From the NCBI GenBank assembly GCA_033063855.1, contig CP093829.1, positions 18,445,537 through 18,509,536 of the forward strand: 64,000 nucleotides of DNA. Reading direction: 5' to 3'. The stretch comes from Smittia aterrima (taxonomy: Eukaryota; Arthropoda; Insecta; Diptera; Chironomidae). The position numbers and the translations under genes were made by a program. Positions 1 through 12,763 of this stretch are shown here, piece by piece; position 1 is the stretch's first letter; each line of letters begins with the position of its first letter. Below the pieces are notes generated by a model. It was given only the letters and a program-made list of their open reading frames with translations, was not told where the DNA came from and did no database searches.

Positions 1-3000
1 CTTTGTTATCGTCATGCGATTTCTTTGTTTAAAAGCTCCAAACCTTTCTCGCCTCACGACGAGACAAAAGAACTGAAATTAGAGAGAGATTTTGTTTATT
101 GGGTTAAGCAACGGTTGAGTGAGTTGAAATTTGAAATTTTTCGTGTACCGCGGGATTTTTAGCTCGACCACATACAAATGTGCACATATTCAAAATAAAC
201 ATTCGTGAGCTGTTGTTGAAAGAAGCTTTATTTTGAGGGCATGGCCTCGCCGATGAAGATCTCGTCGAACGGAAACATCTGTAGTCAAGTAAAGGGAATT
301 AACATTCAGCGCCTAAAGCCACGCGTGAAAAGCTGAAAAAGCGAGGAAAAGCTTCATAAATATTCAATCTGTAATGCATTCGAAGCCGCGTTCTCCATAA
401 TTAATCAGCGGCTTCAGTTTGTACTTCAAACACTTAATCCGAATTTCATTCAAATGGCACGTGGGACTTTTTCAATTCAGCCATCTCGCTCGCAAGCTCG
501 ATGCTGTGCGAATAATATTTAATTGCGGTTTGGTTTTCTTCTTCAAAGCGACGAGAGTGTTGATTAAAGTTTAATGTTCATTGCGAGAGAAGAAGCGAAG
601 GAGGTTTACTCGTTTATAGATTCCCTTGGGAATGAAAGGAAGTCATGCAAGTTGTAACGAACAAGCTTCGCTTCCTTTGATGTCTCAATATCGAGTTTCA
701 ATTTTATTTCTTTTTTCCTTTCAGAAGTGAACAGTAAAAGCTTCGAGCTGACTTCATTTCGAAACAAATGTGTCGATATATGAAGTGAAGTCCTCGTCTC
801 TGTTCTCCTTCATTTTTTGAGAGGAAAATCAATAAAATCTCTCGACTGCAAAGCAGACACGACTCGAGTTGACCTCGTTTTGAAGAGGAAAATAAAACTC
901 ATAAAAGTTCGGAAAATTCCATCAATTTATTTTAATTTTTTTCCAATTCAACATTCATTTGAACTCGCCTCGCCTCAGCTCGTCTGTTGAAATAAAGCCT
1001 CCCGCACATGGAACAGAGAACAATTCATTATGTATGCATCCTGTTTTTGTGTCCGAGAGATTCTCGAGGGAAATTCGGCTAAATGGGCGAAATTCAATTT
1101 TCCTGCTGATTGCGAAGTTTATTTCGCAATGCGTGCATTTGAAGCTTGAAGAACAAAAATATTTACCTCAGCGAAATTATTCAGCGAAATTATTCTAAAG
1201 CAGACTTTGACTCAATTGCGCCTTAGAATTGGTCTGTTGCTCAATCTGTTGCCTTAGTCATCAGTCAGTGTTAGAAGCAACGCAATTTGCATTTTGCTAG
1301 TTCAGATGCTCGTTCTGGTATTTGCTCGCATGACTCATCGCTTCGATTCAATTAATTAGAGCTTTTTAATTTGCCTTTTTGTAGCGATCTCTCGAGCTCT
1401 AATAATAGCGTCGTTGTATGATGTGTTAAGCTGTTTTGTGCTACGTTTCTCTTAGCAGAAGCATGAAATGAACATAAATTCTGTCTCGTTGTAATCTAAT
1501 TTCTTTCATGTTAATCATAAACTGAACAAGATTTATTGGACAGCGAAGCTTGAACACAAAGTTCGAATCGATATGTTTTCTGATGATTACAAATCGCCAC
1601 AAAATCATCGTCGATGTCTAGCGCAAAGCGGCGTGGCCACAAGACTTAATCTCCGTTCAGTTTTAATCGAGTTTGTGTAACGGGGGCGAGGAATTGTTCT
1701 GGATTGGAATTGAAACGACCCCGTTGGTCATCCATAACAATGAATTAAGAAGACACAACTCGTTCCGCTCAGCCAGATTATTTTCAGTTGCTGCTCGTTC
1801 ACTCGCTCAGTTCGTTAGTTGTTGTGCTTACAATGCTTAAATAATAAATGAGGTCAATCTTTCATGTCAATTAACGGGTTAATGCATAGAAACTTTTGTT
1901 CGTATAGTTTTATGCTAGATTCACTCATTTTTCATGGATTCTTTCTTTCTCTTTCTCACTCACTCACTCAGATTCAGTCGCTGCTGCTAGTCATACATGC
2001 TAAGCAAACTTTCATTCGGACATGAGCAATAAAGTTTTGTTTCATGTGAATGATGCTTTTAACAGAAGAAGAAAGCGTCGTTTAATTTAATCTACTTTCG
2101 TATCTCTCACTCTCTCTCTCACTCACTCTCGATCGCTTATTTTATGAGCGACAAGCACATGAAAATGACTACAAGGTTTTATATTCGGAAACAAAGTAAT
2201 TGTTCATTGTGTGATGTTATGTTTTCCTCTTGCGTTCAATGTGAGATATTCAGGGCTAAGCAGCTTTCAGCTATCAAGTAAATTTGTCATCGAATACGCT
2301 TTCCAATCCAGAAGCAAAACATTTCATTGTTATTCTAAGCCCAATTTTATGATAAACTTTATTTCTGAACCTTTCTGAAATGACATGAGTGTTGTTTTTG
2401 CATCTCTGCTTTTTCCTTTTTCTTCCCTTCGACAGCAGTGGCAGCTTTTAAGGTGGAAAATACTTTTGCGAAGCGAATGTTTCATGCATGAGACTGTAGA
2501 GAAAGAAATCAATAAACATTTTGAATAAAATTCAATTTTATTTGTTTCGATTTCGAGCTACGGTTGGAGTTGACTCTCTTGAGTCAACAATCAGTTACCG
2601 CTATACTGTGATAAAGTTTAGATATAACAACGAGCTTTTAGTCTCTCGATGGGTGAACATAATGATTAAGGATTTAAAGAGAAAAGTCGAGGATGTTTGT
2701 CAAGCTTTTAAGGGATTTCGCAGTGTAAAGCTACTTTTGAAAAACCGACAAATCTGGTTCACCACACAAAAAACACATAAGCTGTCCTAGCCACCCGTCT
2801 AATCCTCCCTCAATCTTAATCCCAACAAAGGAAAATTATTTATTTTTGTTTTTCCAACAAGAAGCATTCGGAACGAAACTTCTAAGTGATATGGGTTCGA
2901 GAAGCTTTTCTCAGAACGATGAGCGAGCATTGCAAATGAAAATATGATAAGATCGAGTAATGCTCACGAGGGAAAAAGTTTCCGCCCGATGTTGTTTTTC

Positions 3001-5064
3001 ATCCTTCAATTGCGAAGCGGAATTTTTTCACGCAAACACACTCTCTCTCTCTCCCTTCGTCGTTTTGCTCGTTTTGTGTGTACGAATGAACAGGGTGTGT
3101 CGTTCTAATTTAATGAGAAGGCAGATTAACATCACGAGTGAGAATATCTGATGATGGAAATTAGCTCTCTAAGCTTTTTACAGCTTTTTGTACCCAACAA
3201 AAAACGAAAATTTTCGTTCCTGCTCAGTTTTATGACACTCAGAAGCGAAAGCCCGAAATTAATTCTGTTGACTCGACATCGCTATGCCAACAAAAACGAT
3301 TTTCATGTCCTCGACGTTCAAAAGAGTTTAGCGAAACGATTATCAATGTTTCGTGACCCATTTTTTTGCGTCTAAGGTTTACCATTTCGAGTCGGGATTA
3401 AGTTTCCCGTTTGAACCATTTACTCCTTATGATGATGCTTGGTATGAGACAGAAAGAAGATGAAGAAGAAAAAGACCTATCACCAAGATTTGTGGCGACA
3501 TCCGGCAAGTTTTATGTTACTTATGTCGGGGGCTTAGCATCAAATAAACATTTGAATTGCCTAAAGTTTTCATTTGGCCACAGAAACCTTCGCAGCCGCA
3601 GCAAGAACAAGAATTTTCTTCTTACCATTTTTCTCTGGCATCGACTCAACTCTCAAAGCCAGGTGCCGTAATGAAAGTTTCATGGAAAGAGGGAGAAACA
3701 GAGAAAAGTTTCGGATTTCCTTCGCCCCGCTTCTCATTATCAACTTTTCATGATTTTCAAATTTGCTTTGCGGAGTTTTATTCTCGTAAAGAATTTGAAG
3801 CAATTTCGTTATCGCGCACGGGTTTAAATGATTTCAGCTTAGCATGAAAAATGAATACTTCCATTAGACTTCTCGTTCACGTACGAAAAGTGGAGTGAAA
3901 ATCATTTACAATGTGAAGCATTCTTCTTAGAATAGTTTGTTCCATGTCAAGAAAGCAATTTCGCTGTAGATATGCCTCTTTTGGCATCGGGTGGCGTCTC
4001 TCGGCTTCAAGGAGATTTTTGTTGAAGGAATCTAGGTCAACTTTACATAGCGACGAGAACTAAAGGCGGAAGTAAGGGGCCGACACGAGGGTGAACGGTA
4101 CATAAACATGAACAAGCATTTGGGGTGGAAATTCGACTCGACTCGGCTTCTGTAGGGGAAATAAGCTTCGTTCGATTTCCTTTTGTGTGAGTTTTCATAA
4201 AATTTTCATCAACATAAAATTGATTTTAGAGTAGAAAATATTGCTGCCGCTGTGGTGGTGACTGTAGAGCCATTAAAATCTCTCGAATGAACGTTCCATC
4301 GCCGCGAAAAACGAAGCTCCAACACAACTTCAGAAGCCTCTCGGTATTTTCCTTTGTTCGGGTTTTCATGGTTTTTCCACAGAACGAAGAAGAGTTCTTG
4401 CTGAACAGAATAAAAACGACGCAATACACAACACAAAACAATATCGATCGAGCGCGATGCGGATAAAGTAAATAAATTTCGAAGCAGGGTGAAACAAATA
4501 TTGCGGAGCTTTCCCTGGTTGGGAGTGTAGCTTGCACTAATTTATTTATTTGAGCAAACATAAACGTTGCTCATAATTTAAATAAAATTGTTTTATCTAG
4601 CAATGAATCATCAACCTCACCATCCGAAAGGCGACAAGCGGAATTAATCTTTTATCCCTCAATTATGAGTCGAACCTCTTTAACAGTTCATTCTACTTCG
4701 AGTTGAATGGAATTCGAGTGGCTGGGATAAATGGGAACATTTTCAAAAGGTGAAAACCTCAGAAAGGAAACTCTTTTATGTTTGTTCATTGCGCTTGAAA
4801 TTTAATTTGATTGAAGCGCTTTGAAAGTTGTTGAATTATGTTTTATTCATCTTTTGAATTCTTCATGAAGTTGGAATAATCATAAAAGCTTTCAAGCTTT
4901 CGTCGTACTAGAGTATTTATAGAAAAAGCTTCTTCATCGTTTGAGAGCTTTTAATTGGTTGTGATGCAACTGCAATGTCACCGCATTAACAGGTTTGTGT
5001 AATATTTCGTAATGTCTTTATAAAGCAATTTAAAACTATTTGGAAATTGCTTAAACCGTGAGAC
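1..5064. other. Intergenic or intronic DNA, no gene supported
   Basis: No open frame here shows a recognisable domain or joins plausibly to another across splice sites; the longest frames (for example 3411-3671 and 4226-4561) are low-complexity. The sequence is AT-rich with scattered CT/CA simple repeats (about 2104-2130 and 3040-3053). It could be part of a large intron or flank of a gene outside the window. Confidence 0.6.
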
Positions 5065-5627
5065 TCATTCGCAAAGTTTTCTTTTATACGATCCAATGTA
5101 AGCATTGCATTTTCCACAAAAGTGATTCGCTGTCTTCGTCATGTTGTCGGTCATGTAAACGCACGGAATGCAACAGCAGCAGCTAAAAGCAAATGTTGGA
5201 TGTTAATCAAAAGGAATTTGTTAAGTTGTGATTGACCTTACCACATGGCACACAAAATAGCTGAGAGGATGTGAGTGCGTAAAGTGTTTACTTGTTTGAT
5301 CGTTGTGATGCTTTCTTGATGACAATTTGGACAAGGCTGCAGCTTAACTGGGAATAATCCGATCCTCGATTGGTTTCGAAGGACAATGGTTGTTGGTTTT
5401 GGTTGCTGTGGGCTCACGTAGACTGGAGGTTGATCAGGTATAACAGCTTCAGTAGCTGTTGGCTGTTGCCATCCCATATTTTGTCCAGTCATCTCTGGAA
5501 CTGGCACTGACGGATAAATCTCCGTGTACGCCGGTGGATATGGAACTTTCTCATTACTTGAACCTAAATGTAAAACTAATTAGAAAATTTCTAAACTTTG
5601 AACTCAAATATTAAATAACTTGCTCAT
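5065..5627 (-). CDS. LITAF-domain protein 1 (three exons, GC-AG first intron)
   Basis: Coding exons on the minus strand are 5624-5627, 5242-5563 and 5065-5182, giving 147 residues. The first coding exon holds only ATG plus one base, followed by a GC donor (GCAAGT). Reading the nearby GT instead brings an immediate stop, which decides the model. The N-terminal half is rich in Pro and Gln with a PPAY motif near residue 12. The LITAF domain follows: CPNC near residue 79, a Cys-rich hydrophobic stretch (CAMCCCCIPC), then HFCGKC near residue 131. LITAF/CDIP proteins are small monotopic proteins of late endosomes and lysosomes whose two CxxC knuckles bind zinc, and PY motifs recruit NEDD4-type ligases. 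It is the first of nine same-strand genes in the array. Confidence in family is high and in the GC donor good. Confidence 0.85.
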
Positions 5628-6345
5628 GATTCAGCGATCTTTCAACACGCCAGTGGTTTTCCGACTGAACACAACAAGTTTCACTTTTCGTTGCCATACG
5701 CAAGCAGCAAAAAAACCGCGAGCGCGAGAGAATAACTGAGAGTTGAGTTTGTTTTGTTTCACAATTCTTTGCCGTTGTTACCAGAAGAAGATGTTTGTTT
5801 CTTCTTTTGACGTCAAAAATCAGTTCGCCGAAATAAAAGAAGACGAATTAGAGAATGAGAATGCCGATTAGCGTTACGAAATAATCTCGATCTTTTTGTA
5901 ACAGATCGTGGACTTTTGGTTTAAAAATCTCATTGAAACGAGCCAATTAATTTATTTTTGCTAATTAACTTGAGTTGTTAGTTCGGCTTGATTGAATTTT
6001 GCTGACCTTAAGAAGCTCAAATTGAAAAACTATTGTTTCATTGACTTTTCGGAAGCTTCGACTTGGAGGTCGAACGAAGATGAATCATCGAGAGTCTTCG
6101 TTTGTAATTTTTTTATTTAATAAAGTTTATTAAAAGTCAATTTGAATAAGCGAACATAAATTTGACAATTCCAAAGCAAAATATCTTTGATCATTGAATT
6201 AAAAAGTTTTTGAAATAATATATATTCAAACATTGGTTTTGAAATTCAGATTTGTTCGATTCTAGGAGAGCGAGCACTTCAGTCATAGGAACGGCACTTT
6301 TATCATCACAAGAAATATCTTTCAAGCTCCAATCTTTTCCTTCCT

Positions 6346-6999
6346 TTAGAACCGACGAGGATTGCTATCAGCTCGTCGGTAAACTCCAATGTAGCCATTG
6401 CACTTGGAACACTTGTGAACGCAATCCTTAAGACAATCGGTGCAATATGGAATGACAGCGCACGGACACCATCTAAAAAGAAGAAGTGTCAATTTAATGA
6501 AACGGATGTGATAATGAAATCTACCCGAGCAAACACAGAACACCAGCAACGACATGAGTCAACCATGAGCTCTGAAAATCCACTCTTGTAATTGTTTGTT
6601 GCTGACAATGAGGACAGATCATACACACTGGATTGTCTCGGAGCTGAACTTGTTGGTTGATGATGACGATAGCTAAAACAACAAAGACAAAGTTAATTTC
6701 CTCACTTCATTAAACTATATATGACTCACTTTGGTGAGCAGCTGCAATTGGCTGAGAATGTGCTGCACTTTGTTGATAGCCCATGTTAGGTTGAACAGTA
6801 ACTGGAATCTGAGGATGTGGATGCATGTTTGGATTCCATCCACTAGGCGGAGCATGATGCGGCGAATCACCAGAAATAAGTGGCGCTGAAGGATATTGAG
6901 AAGCTACTGCTTCGTTGTAAGAAGGCGGCAGTGCTTGTTTATCTAAAATCACATTTCAATCAAACAAATTTGAGACTTAAAACAATGAAATTTACCCAT
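6346..6999 (-). CDS. LITAF-domain protein 2 (PPxY and PSAP motifs)
   Basis: Four coding exons (6996-6999, 6730-6942, 6525-6672, 6346-6472) give 163 residues. The first holds ATG plus one base. The N-terminus carries PPSY (about residues 7-10) and PSAP (about 19-22), the pair of late-domain motifs known from mammalian LITAF that bind NEDD4 ligases and TSG101, followed by a Pro/His/Gln-rich stretch. The LITAF domain has CPHC near residue 93, a hydrophobic segment ending LLG at an intron, then CPCAVIPYC and HKCSKC near the C-terminus. The intron after the hydrophobic segment is phase 2 and shared with genes 1, 3, 4, 8 and the distant copy at 22.2 kb. Expected site of action is the cytosolic face of endosomal membranes. 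Of the array it is the most canonical LITAF orthologue by motifs. Confidence 0.88.
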
Positions 7000-7516
7000 T
7001 TCGAAAATATTTTCCGTACAATCTGCAAACTCAATGCAATCAAAACAAACACTAACCAGTGACTAACATTCTCATGCGCGAATCGCATGCCGTCTCTTTC
7101 TTTCTTTATTTTTACGCACCACATTCCAATGTGATTCCAATAACTTCAAATACAATATTCAAATAAGAACCAAACAGTCTTTTCCTCGTCGTCATCCTTG
7201 AATTCCAATTGAAATTCTTATTGAGTTTCAAAAAAATTTACGTTTATTACTTAGAAAAAGAATTTACGAAATGTCATTGACTTCGATTACACATTTAACA
7301 ACAATAAATTCAGCTTCCAGTTAGTTTAGCTTTGTTTATACAAAAAAGATGAATTCGAGGTATTAAGTCACTTAAAAAAACGAGTCGAAAGGCAGCAACA
7401 GTAGCAGACACAGAGAGAAGCGTTGACAGTTCTAAATTTACGATGACACGAGTTTTCCATTTCCAGAGACGATTTGACATCAAACATTACAATTCACAAA
7501 GAGATTTGTTGTCTTT

Positions 7517-7962
7517 TCAACAGAACTTGTAGTTGCCTTTGAAGTTTCCAACGTATCGGTTGCACTTTTGACAATAATGACGAACCGCTCGGAGATCTAA
7601 AAAAAAATATTCAATAGTCAAGGGGCTTCCATGATTAATTAATTAACTGAACTGACCATTCATTGTATATGGAAGCCAGGCACAGAAACAGCAACTGAAA
7701 TTGAAAGAAGCTTTGAGATCTGGAGGAAAGAAACAAATATTTGTTTAATTACCCGAAGATACACATGAGAAAAGCCAGAAGATGCGTTTTCGGCTGATTT
7801 TTCACTTCAACATTTGTGTTTGTTGGACTGTGACACTTTGGACAAACGATGTGAGTCGCCGTCGCTTTAAGTTCAGGATTATCTGTAATGGAAGTTAATC
7901 AATGATCGCTCCAGCTGTGAAGCGTTTAAAACGCCATTACAATAAACAATTTCCTCTGCCAT
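7517..7962 (-). CDS. LITAF-domain protein 3 (short, start tentative)
   Basis: Three exons are solid: 7753-7882 (CPKC and the start of the hydrophobic stretch), 7657-7694 (CCFCAWLPY) and 7517-7596 (HYCQKC and C-terminus). The acceptor of the first lies after TTACAG with an in-frame stop upstream, so another coding exon must precede it. I propose 7941-7962 (ATG GCA GAG, donor GTAATG, 58-base intron), which fits the phase and gives 89 residues, but this donor is only moderate and a more distant exon is possible. There is no PPxY or PSAP motif in this model. An extra phase-1 intron just before the second zinc knuckle distinguishes it from its neighbours. LITAF membership is clear from both cysteine knuckles; the N-terminus is uncertain. 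Confidence 0.72.
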
Positions 7963-9845
7963 TTCTTTTTGGAGAATCGAATAAATTTTCTTGCCTCCTA
8001 ACTTTTCACTTCCACTCCGGCGAAAATCTAAAATTGACTAGGAAGAGTGATTTCACTCGCGCACATCAACCCGATCGACTAAAAATATCGCTTTAGGATT
8101 TGGGACTTCATTCCGGAACGACTCTGCAAAGAAAACTCATTTGGGAAGTCCGTTAATCAATCCACGAATACAGATCGTTAGCAATCGCAAATTGCGACTT
8201 TGTATGTTCGGAAATAAACAAAGCAAAGAGATAAACGGGAGAGAATTCTGTGGAAATGTGAGTGAGAAAAGAAAATTAAGTTTTTCTTTCTTAGAAAATT
8301 GTTTTCTCTCGTTTGAAAGCGAAAGCGATGAGAGAAATATTTAAAGGATCGGACAGAATTCGCCGAAGAGTTCGCCACGAGAGAAAAGAAAGAAACTATG
8401 CTCATGTCATTTTTCCGAATAAAAATCAGACTTCACTGTTCAAGTTCGAGTTGAAATTGGAAGATTATTCAGTTGATTTAATTGATTAACGATGCCACTT
8501 AACTAAAAATAAAAACTTTGCCTTCTACCAATTACTTTCAATCGTTCACAATCGAGTTCGTCTCACAACGGTTTGTTGACAAAAAGTCGAGGGATAAAAA
8601 GGTTTTTACTTCGCGTTCGCACATAATTTCTCGCTGTAAAAATATTTAAAGACCTCGAGCAAGCTAACAAACAATTAAAGGCGAAGTAATTATCTCGCGA
8701 AATTATTGACTCATTATTATTTCTCCATCGCAAAAGTTACTAAAGATTCACAGCTCCGTCCGTGTTTACTTTAATCGCGATATTTATGTGTAGTTTGTCT
8801 TCCGAGAGTTTGATAGAAAAGGTTTCGCCATATGTCCGTCGCTGATTCAGATGCACAATTAAACGTTCGCGTTATTGCGTGTCAGATGATGTGGGAACAT
8901 CAGACTTTACTTTAAAATCATGTCGATCAAAGAGATCAACACATTTCCCATTTCGTCATGATCAAAAAAGATTCGTGTTGATGCTCGCATGCTGTTCATC
9001 CTTTCGCAAAATGGACAACCGCTGTTTTCGATTTCACATTCGAGTTTATTGATTTCTGAAAACGAGTAATCTGTTCTCGACTGAAAGTCGTTTAGAGATA
9101 TTTTGTAGAGAGAAGGCTTTGTTTATTAAGTTTGTTCGTAAAAAACTAATAAAATTTTATGTCTTTATTGTGTTATTACGATAGTTACAGCTAGAAAAAT
9201 AGAAATAGTTGAAATTTTAAGGGAAACAGAGTAAAGCGAGGAAAATTACTTTTTTTTTGTTCTCAAAAAGATCGAGTCATCTCTCGCTAAGCAAAATACA
9301 AATGATAAAAGCGATCGTTGGCAATTTACAGCCGCAATTACAATGTCATGTTCAGCATTTGTCGAGAGACGATGTCGATCTTCTCCTTCTTAAAATAAGT
9401 TAAGAGATATTTGCATGTGACGAGTATCAGCTTTCGCAAACTTCACAAACTACGAGTCTACAGAAAAATATCAATAAATTTTCCCCGGTGTCGCATGTCA
9501 TCACATTGAACAAACTGTTTACATCTCGAAGTTTAAAATTAATTTTCAACAAAATATTTTTATGGGTTTTCAATCATTTGATTCTCGTGTACAGGTTTTG
9601 ATGCTGCAAACAAGTCAAAGAAGCGTGCGAGGATTTCTTTTCTTTTGCTTTACGACTTCACAATTTAAATCTGGTAGAAAGTCTGGTCGAAGGAAGGTGA
9701 CGACGGAATTTATCTTTAGCACCTTCTATTTTTACCAGAAACGAAATCTTCCTCCGAAAAGTCACTAATGAAGTTATAACTGATTAACGACGAGATGGAT
9801 TTGATAAATTTTGATGAAATTACAATGGAACATTATCACAACACA
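7963..9845. other. Intergenic gap between LITAF genes 3 and 4
   Basis: No coding sequence supported. If the proposed first exon of LITAF gene 3 is wrong, the real one should lie here on the minus strand; ATGA followed by GT occurs near 8711 and 8137 but with poor donors. The remaining frames are short and without recognisable motifs. Confidence 0.5.
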
Positions 9846-10933
9846 TTAGGCCATGTACGTGCCGAGATACATCCGACAGCCAGGGCAATAGTGATGCTTC
9901 TTTTTGTATGTGTCGAGTGCGTATGGAAGCCAAACCATTGGACAGCATCTGAAAGAAAATGAAGAGTGAAAGGTTAACCAAAAGTTATGAAAACTTTAAA
10001 ATATTTCAAGTGAAATACGAAGAAACTTTGAAAGAAAGAAAAGTTTTCTTTGGGAAACTTGATGATTTGCATTTTGTTCTGTGAAGTTAAAAGGAAACTT
10101 GAGATGATCCGATGAAAGTTCTTGGAAAACTCTTAAGAGTATTTCAACTTTTCCCGCTTTTGAAAACAAAGTTTCATGCATCAAGCCGTCAAAGACAAAC
10201 TCAAGATACGCCAAACAAACAAGAAAGTTTCAAATCCAAACATGAATTTGCTAACAAATCTTTCATTTGAACAAAGTTTTATTTCGCTTAGCGCAATTCT
10301 CGACGCTTAATTAGGTGAAATTGTTTTTAAACAGAAGCCTCAGACCTCAGCGGCTTTTAATTCTTTTTTCTCTCAGAAATTGAGAGTGTAATTAGCAGAA
10401 GCGATTTAATTAAAAAGTGAAAATTTGATTTCACTCGAGAACATCAAACAGCGAAACAAAATCTTTAAAGCTTTGCAAACGAGTTTGCACATTAAAATGA
10501 AATTGAATGCAATTTTCGACACAGAAATGTCTTCCACATGTTGCTTTAGATTTTGTAAAAATCTAAAAATTACAAAATGACTTGTGAATGAGATTTGTGA
10601 TATTTAGGACGAATCACCAACGAATTGACTTACACAATTGTCATTATTAATGCAGCGGCGCAAAAATGTGTTTTCGAGTAAGTCTCTGTCTCGATCTGTG
10701 ATAGGATCTGTTTCGAGCACGATGGACACTTTATCCGAATCGGACTGGGGCCAACTTCTGGTGCGTGTCGTGCAATCAACGCGGCTGTTCAACAAAAATT
10801 AAAATTCAATTAATCACGTTCTCTGTCGCACATTGAATTTTTCAATCTTCTCACACTCTACGAAGCTCCAATTTTGCTTATCACCACCACCCTCGGCTCT
10901 GTGGCCTTTCTGAGGCATCATAAAACCATTCAT
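9846..10933 (-). CDS. LITAF-domain protein 4 (no PY motif)
   Basis: Exons 10634-10784 and 9846-9948 are firm. They join in frame to give IKCPSC, a hydrophobic segment (FCAAALIMTIV), CCPMVWLPY, then HHYCPGC and a short tail ending TYMA. The N-terminal exon 10885-10933 (ATG AAT GGT, donor GTGATAAG) is my best choice: phase 1 matches and the model reaches 100 residues. The intron between the two LITAF halves is about 685 bases, unusually long for this array. The protein lacks the Pro/Gln-rich tail and any PPxY motif, like gene 3 and the copy at 22.2 kb, so it is close to a bare LITAF domain. Family assignment is sure; the first exon is tentative. Confidence 0.78.
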
Positions 10934-11550
10934 GGTTCACGTTTTTCACTTCTCTTAGTAATTTCAATTTAATTTCTTTTTAATTTTTATTAAACTTCTT
11001 CACACGTTTTCCGTCAATCAATTAAAAAGCGGTTAATTCATTTCCCTCGCTAATTTTCTCTTCAACTTAAAAAAAACTGCTCAGTCTCCGACACCTTCTT
11101 GACACGCCAACCTCATCACGAACAATAACCGAGAACTGAGTGTAGAGAAAAGATTTTCCGCTTTGTAAGATTTCTTTTCTTCTTCGCGTCAAATATCTGA
11201 AATACAAAATGAATACAAGTAGAATGTGTCTATAAATACCGAATTTCGCTGAACAGAATGAAAATTAGTTAGACTGATAAAGAAAGGAAAAAAAAGTTGA
11301 GCAGCTTCTTGCTCGTGGGAAAATCGTTTTTACTTTGAGTAGAAGAGAGTTTCGCAAATCGCTGATCATTTAGACAAGACTTATCGTCGAGTCGTGTCGC
11401 GTATAGCTTTTCACGTTCGATTAAATCAGCAAACTTGTTTATTTATGTTTTGACTTACCAGTGCTTTATGTTCACGTAGTTTCTCTTTCCGGGGAAGAGA
11501 TTAACAAAATGTCATTCAAACAGTAAACAGAGTTTGGATTGAAAACAAAA
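10934..11550. other. Intergenic gap between LITAF genes 4 and 5
   Basis: No gene seen. It should hold the promoter of gene 4 on the minus strand. Confidence 0.6.
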
Positions 11551-11556
11551 TTTATT
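11551..11556 (-). terminator. Poly(A) signal AATAAA of LITAF gene 5
   Basis: TTTATT on the plus strand, about 90 bases past the stop of gene 5. The same AAATTTATTNAAG context recurs after genes 6 (12764-12769) and 7 (13801-13806) and in the relic (14533-14538), showing the copies share their 3' ends. Confidence 0.6.
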
Positions 11557-11647
11557 AAAGATTTTCATCAAAATATTATCGTACAACACCGAGCTGTTCA
11601 CATCAAGTTCAAGTCGTGAAATCTTATCACAAAACGATTGAATTATC

Positions 11648-12180
11648 TTATGAGTGACTGCCTAAGTATGTTCCACAGTTCGGGCACGAATGATTCGCGT
11701 TCTGACACGAGTCGACGCAGTATGGAATCAAACAACAGCCTGCCCAACAGCCGCAAAGACAGATCAAGGCTGCAATTAGATGAGTCTTTGTAGCCGCTTC
11801 ATGTTTCACTTCTGTCATGATGGTAGCTCTGCATGCCGGGCAAGTGGTGTTCTGCGAGTTAGGCCCGAACTGAGGCGATTGGATAATAACCGTTGTCGCT
11901 AAAACAAATATTTAGATTGACGACTTTAAAGAAAATCGATGAACACTTACTCGGCTGTTGCGTTATTACTGTTGCTTGATTTACTCCTCCATCATACATC
12001 GGTGGCGGTTGCTGTTGCGGATAAAAACTTCCTGGTTGAGGCTGCTGGGGGTAACCTTGTTGCATTGGTTGAGGCATTTGCTGGTTGTTGATTTGTGGAT
12101 AAAGTTTCTCATCGTTTGGATCTAGAAATCACTCAAAATTATCGAATCACTTGAAAACTTGCTGAGGACGACTTACTCAT
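11648..12180 (-). CDS. LITAF-domain protein 5 (Gln/Pro-rich N-terminus)
   Basis: Coding exons 12177-12180, 11951-12121 and 11648-11898 give 141 residues. Exon 1 is ATG plus A before a consensus GTAAGT. The N-terminus is Gln/Pro-rich with PPPMY near residue 46. Then come CPAC, a long hydrophobic stretch (LIAALICLCGCWAGCCLIPYC), the VDSCQNANHSCPNC signature and a LGSH ending. Unlike genes 1-4 and 8 there is no intron between the LITAF halves; instead one intron (phase 1, 52 bases) falls just before the TTVII strand ahead of the domain. Genes 6 and 7 are its closest relatives at DNA level, including the 5' UTR next to the ATG. Three GATAAG motifs sit at 12306-12327. Likely a late-endosome or lysosome membrane protein by family. 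Confidence 0.9.
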
Positions 12181-12305
12181 TTTACTTCAATAAAACGTTT
12201 GGAAAAGAAATCTTTTGAATTGTTCTATGGAGCTCACAATTGACACTGAACGATTTGTAGCTGGAAATAATTATTTAAACTAAGTTTTCATATTGTTATG
12301 AGTCT

Positions 12306-12327
12306 GATAAGAGATAAGTTCGATAAG
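12306..12327. promoter_or_regulatory. Triple GATAAG cluster upstream of LITAF gene 5
   Basis: GATAAG at 12306-12311, 12313-12318 and 12322-12327, about 125-150 bases upstream of the gene 5 ATG. Related pairs occur at equivalent places for gene 6 (13427-13432, 13446-13451), gene 7 (one, 14437-14442) and gene 9 (CTTATCTTATC near 16229-16239). GATA factors are established activators of insect gut and fat-body genes; the role here is inferred. Confidence 0.45.
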
Positions 12328-12342
12328 ATTGTGTACCTCAGA

Positions 12343-12655
12343 CTAAAATATCGACAATGACTCAAGCAATCACAACTCGTTATCACGAATTCGTCGAACG
12401 AAATGCTTGACGTTTTATGGCAAACGAAGAACGATTTGTGACGACAATTCTGATACGAGAAATGATTACTCTGATTAGTGATTAGTGAGCACACTAAATA
12501 TTTTATGAGGTCAGTCTCGTGCTGCTTGCGATTCTTTTGAGTTTAAAATTAAATATTCATTGGTGAGCATGCAAATCATTGTTCGAAAGCTTTTAATTGA
12601 GCTTTCTTTGTAATGAAAATTCATGAAATTTCTACTCAATAAATTTTATTAAAAT
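12343..12655. repeat. Duplicated promoter-side block, copy A
   Basis: This block closely matches 14745-15053 in the same orientation, for example around GACTCAAGCAATC, AACGATTTGTGACGACA and TTGAGCTTTCTTTGTAATGAAA. Copy B ends inside the 3' UTR of LITAF gene 8, so copy A probably carries the tail of a lost gene-8-like 3' end. It is a footprint of tandem duplication within the array. Confidence 0.8.
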
Positions 12656-12763
12656 ATTTTTCAAACAGTAAACATTTTTATGTGAAATGTTTTGACTTAT
12701 CAAAAGAAAAGATTAATGAAATGTCATTTAAACAATAAACAAGAGTTCGGATAGAAAACAAAA

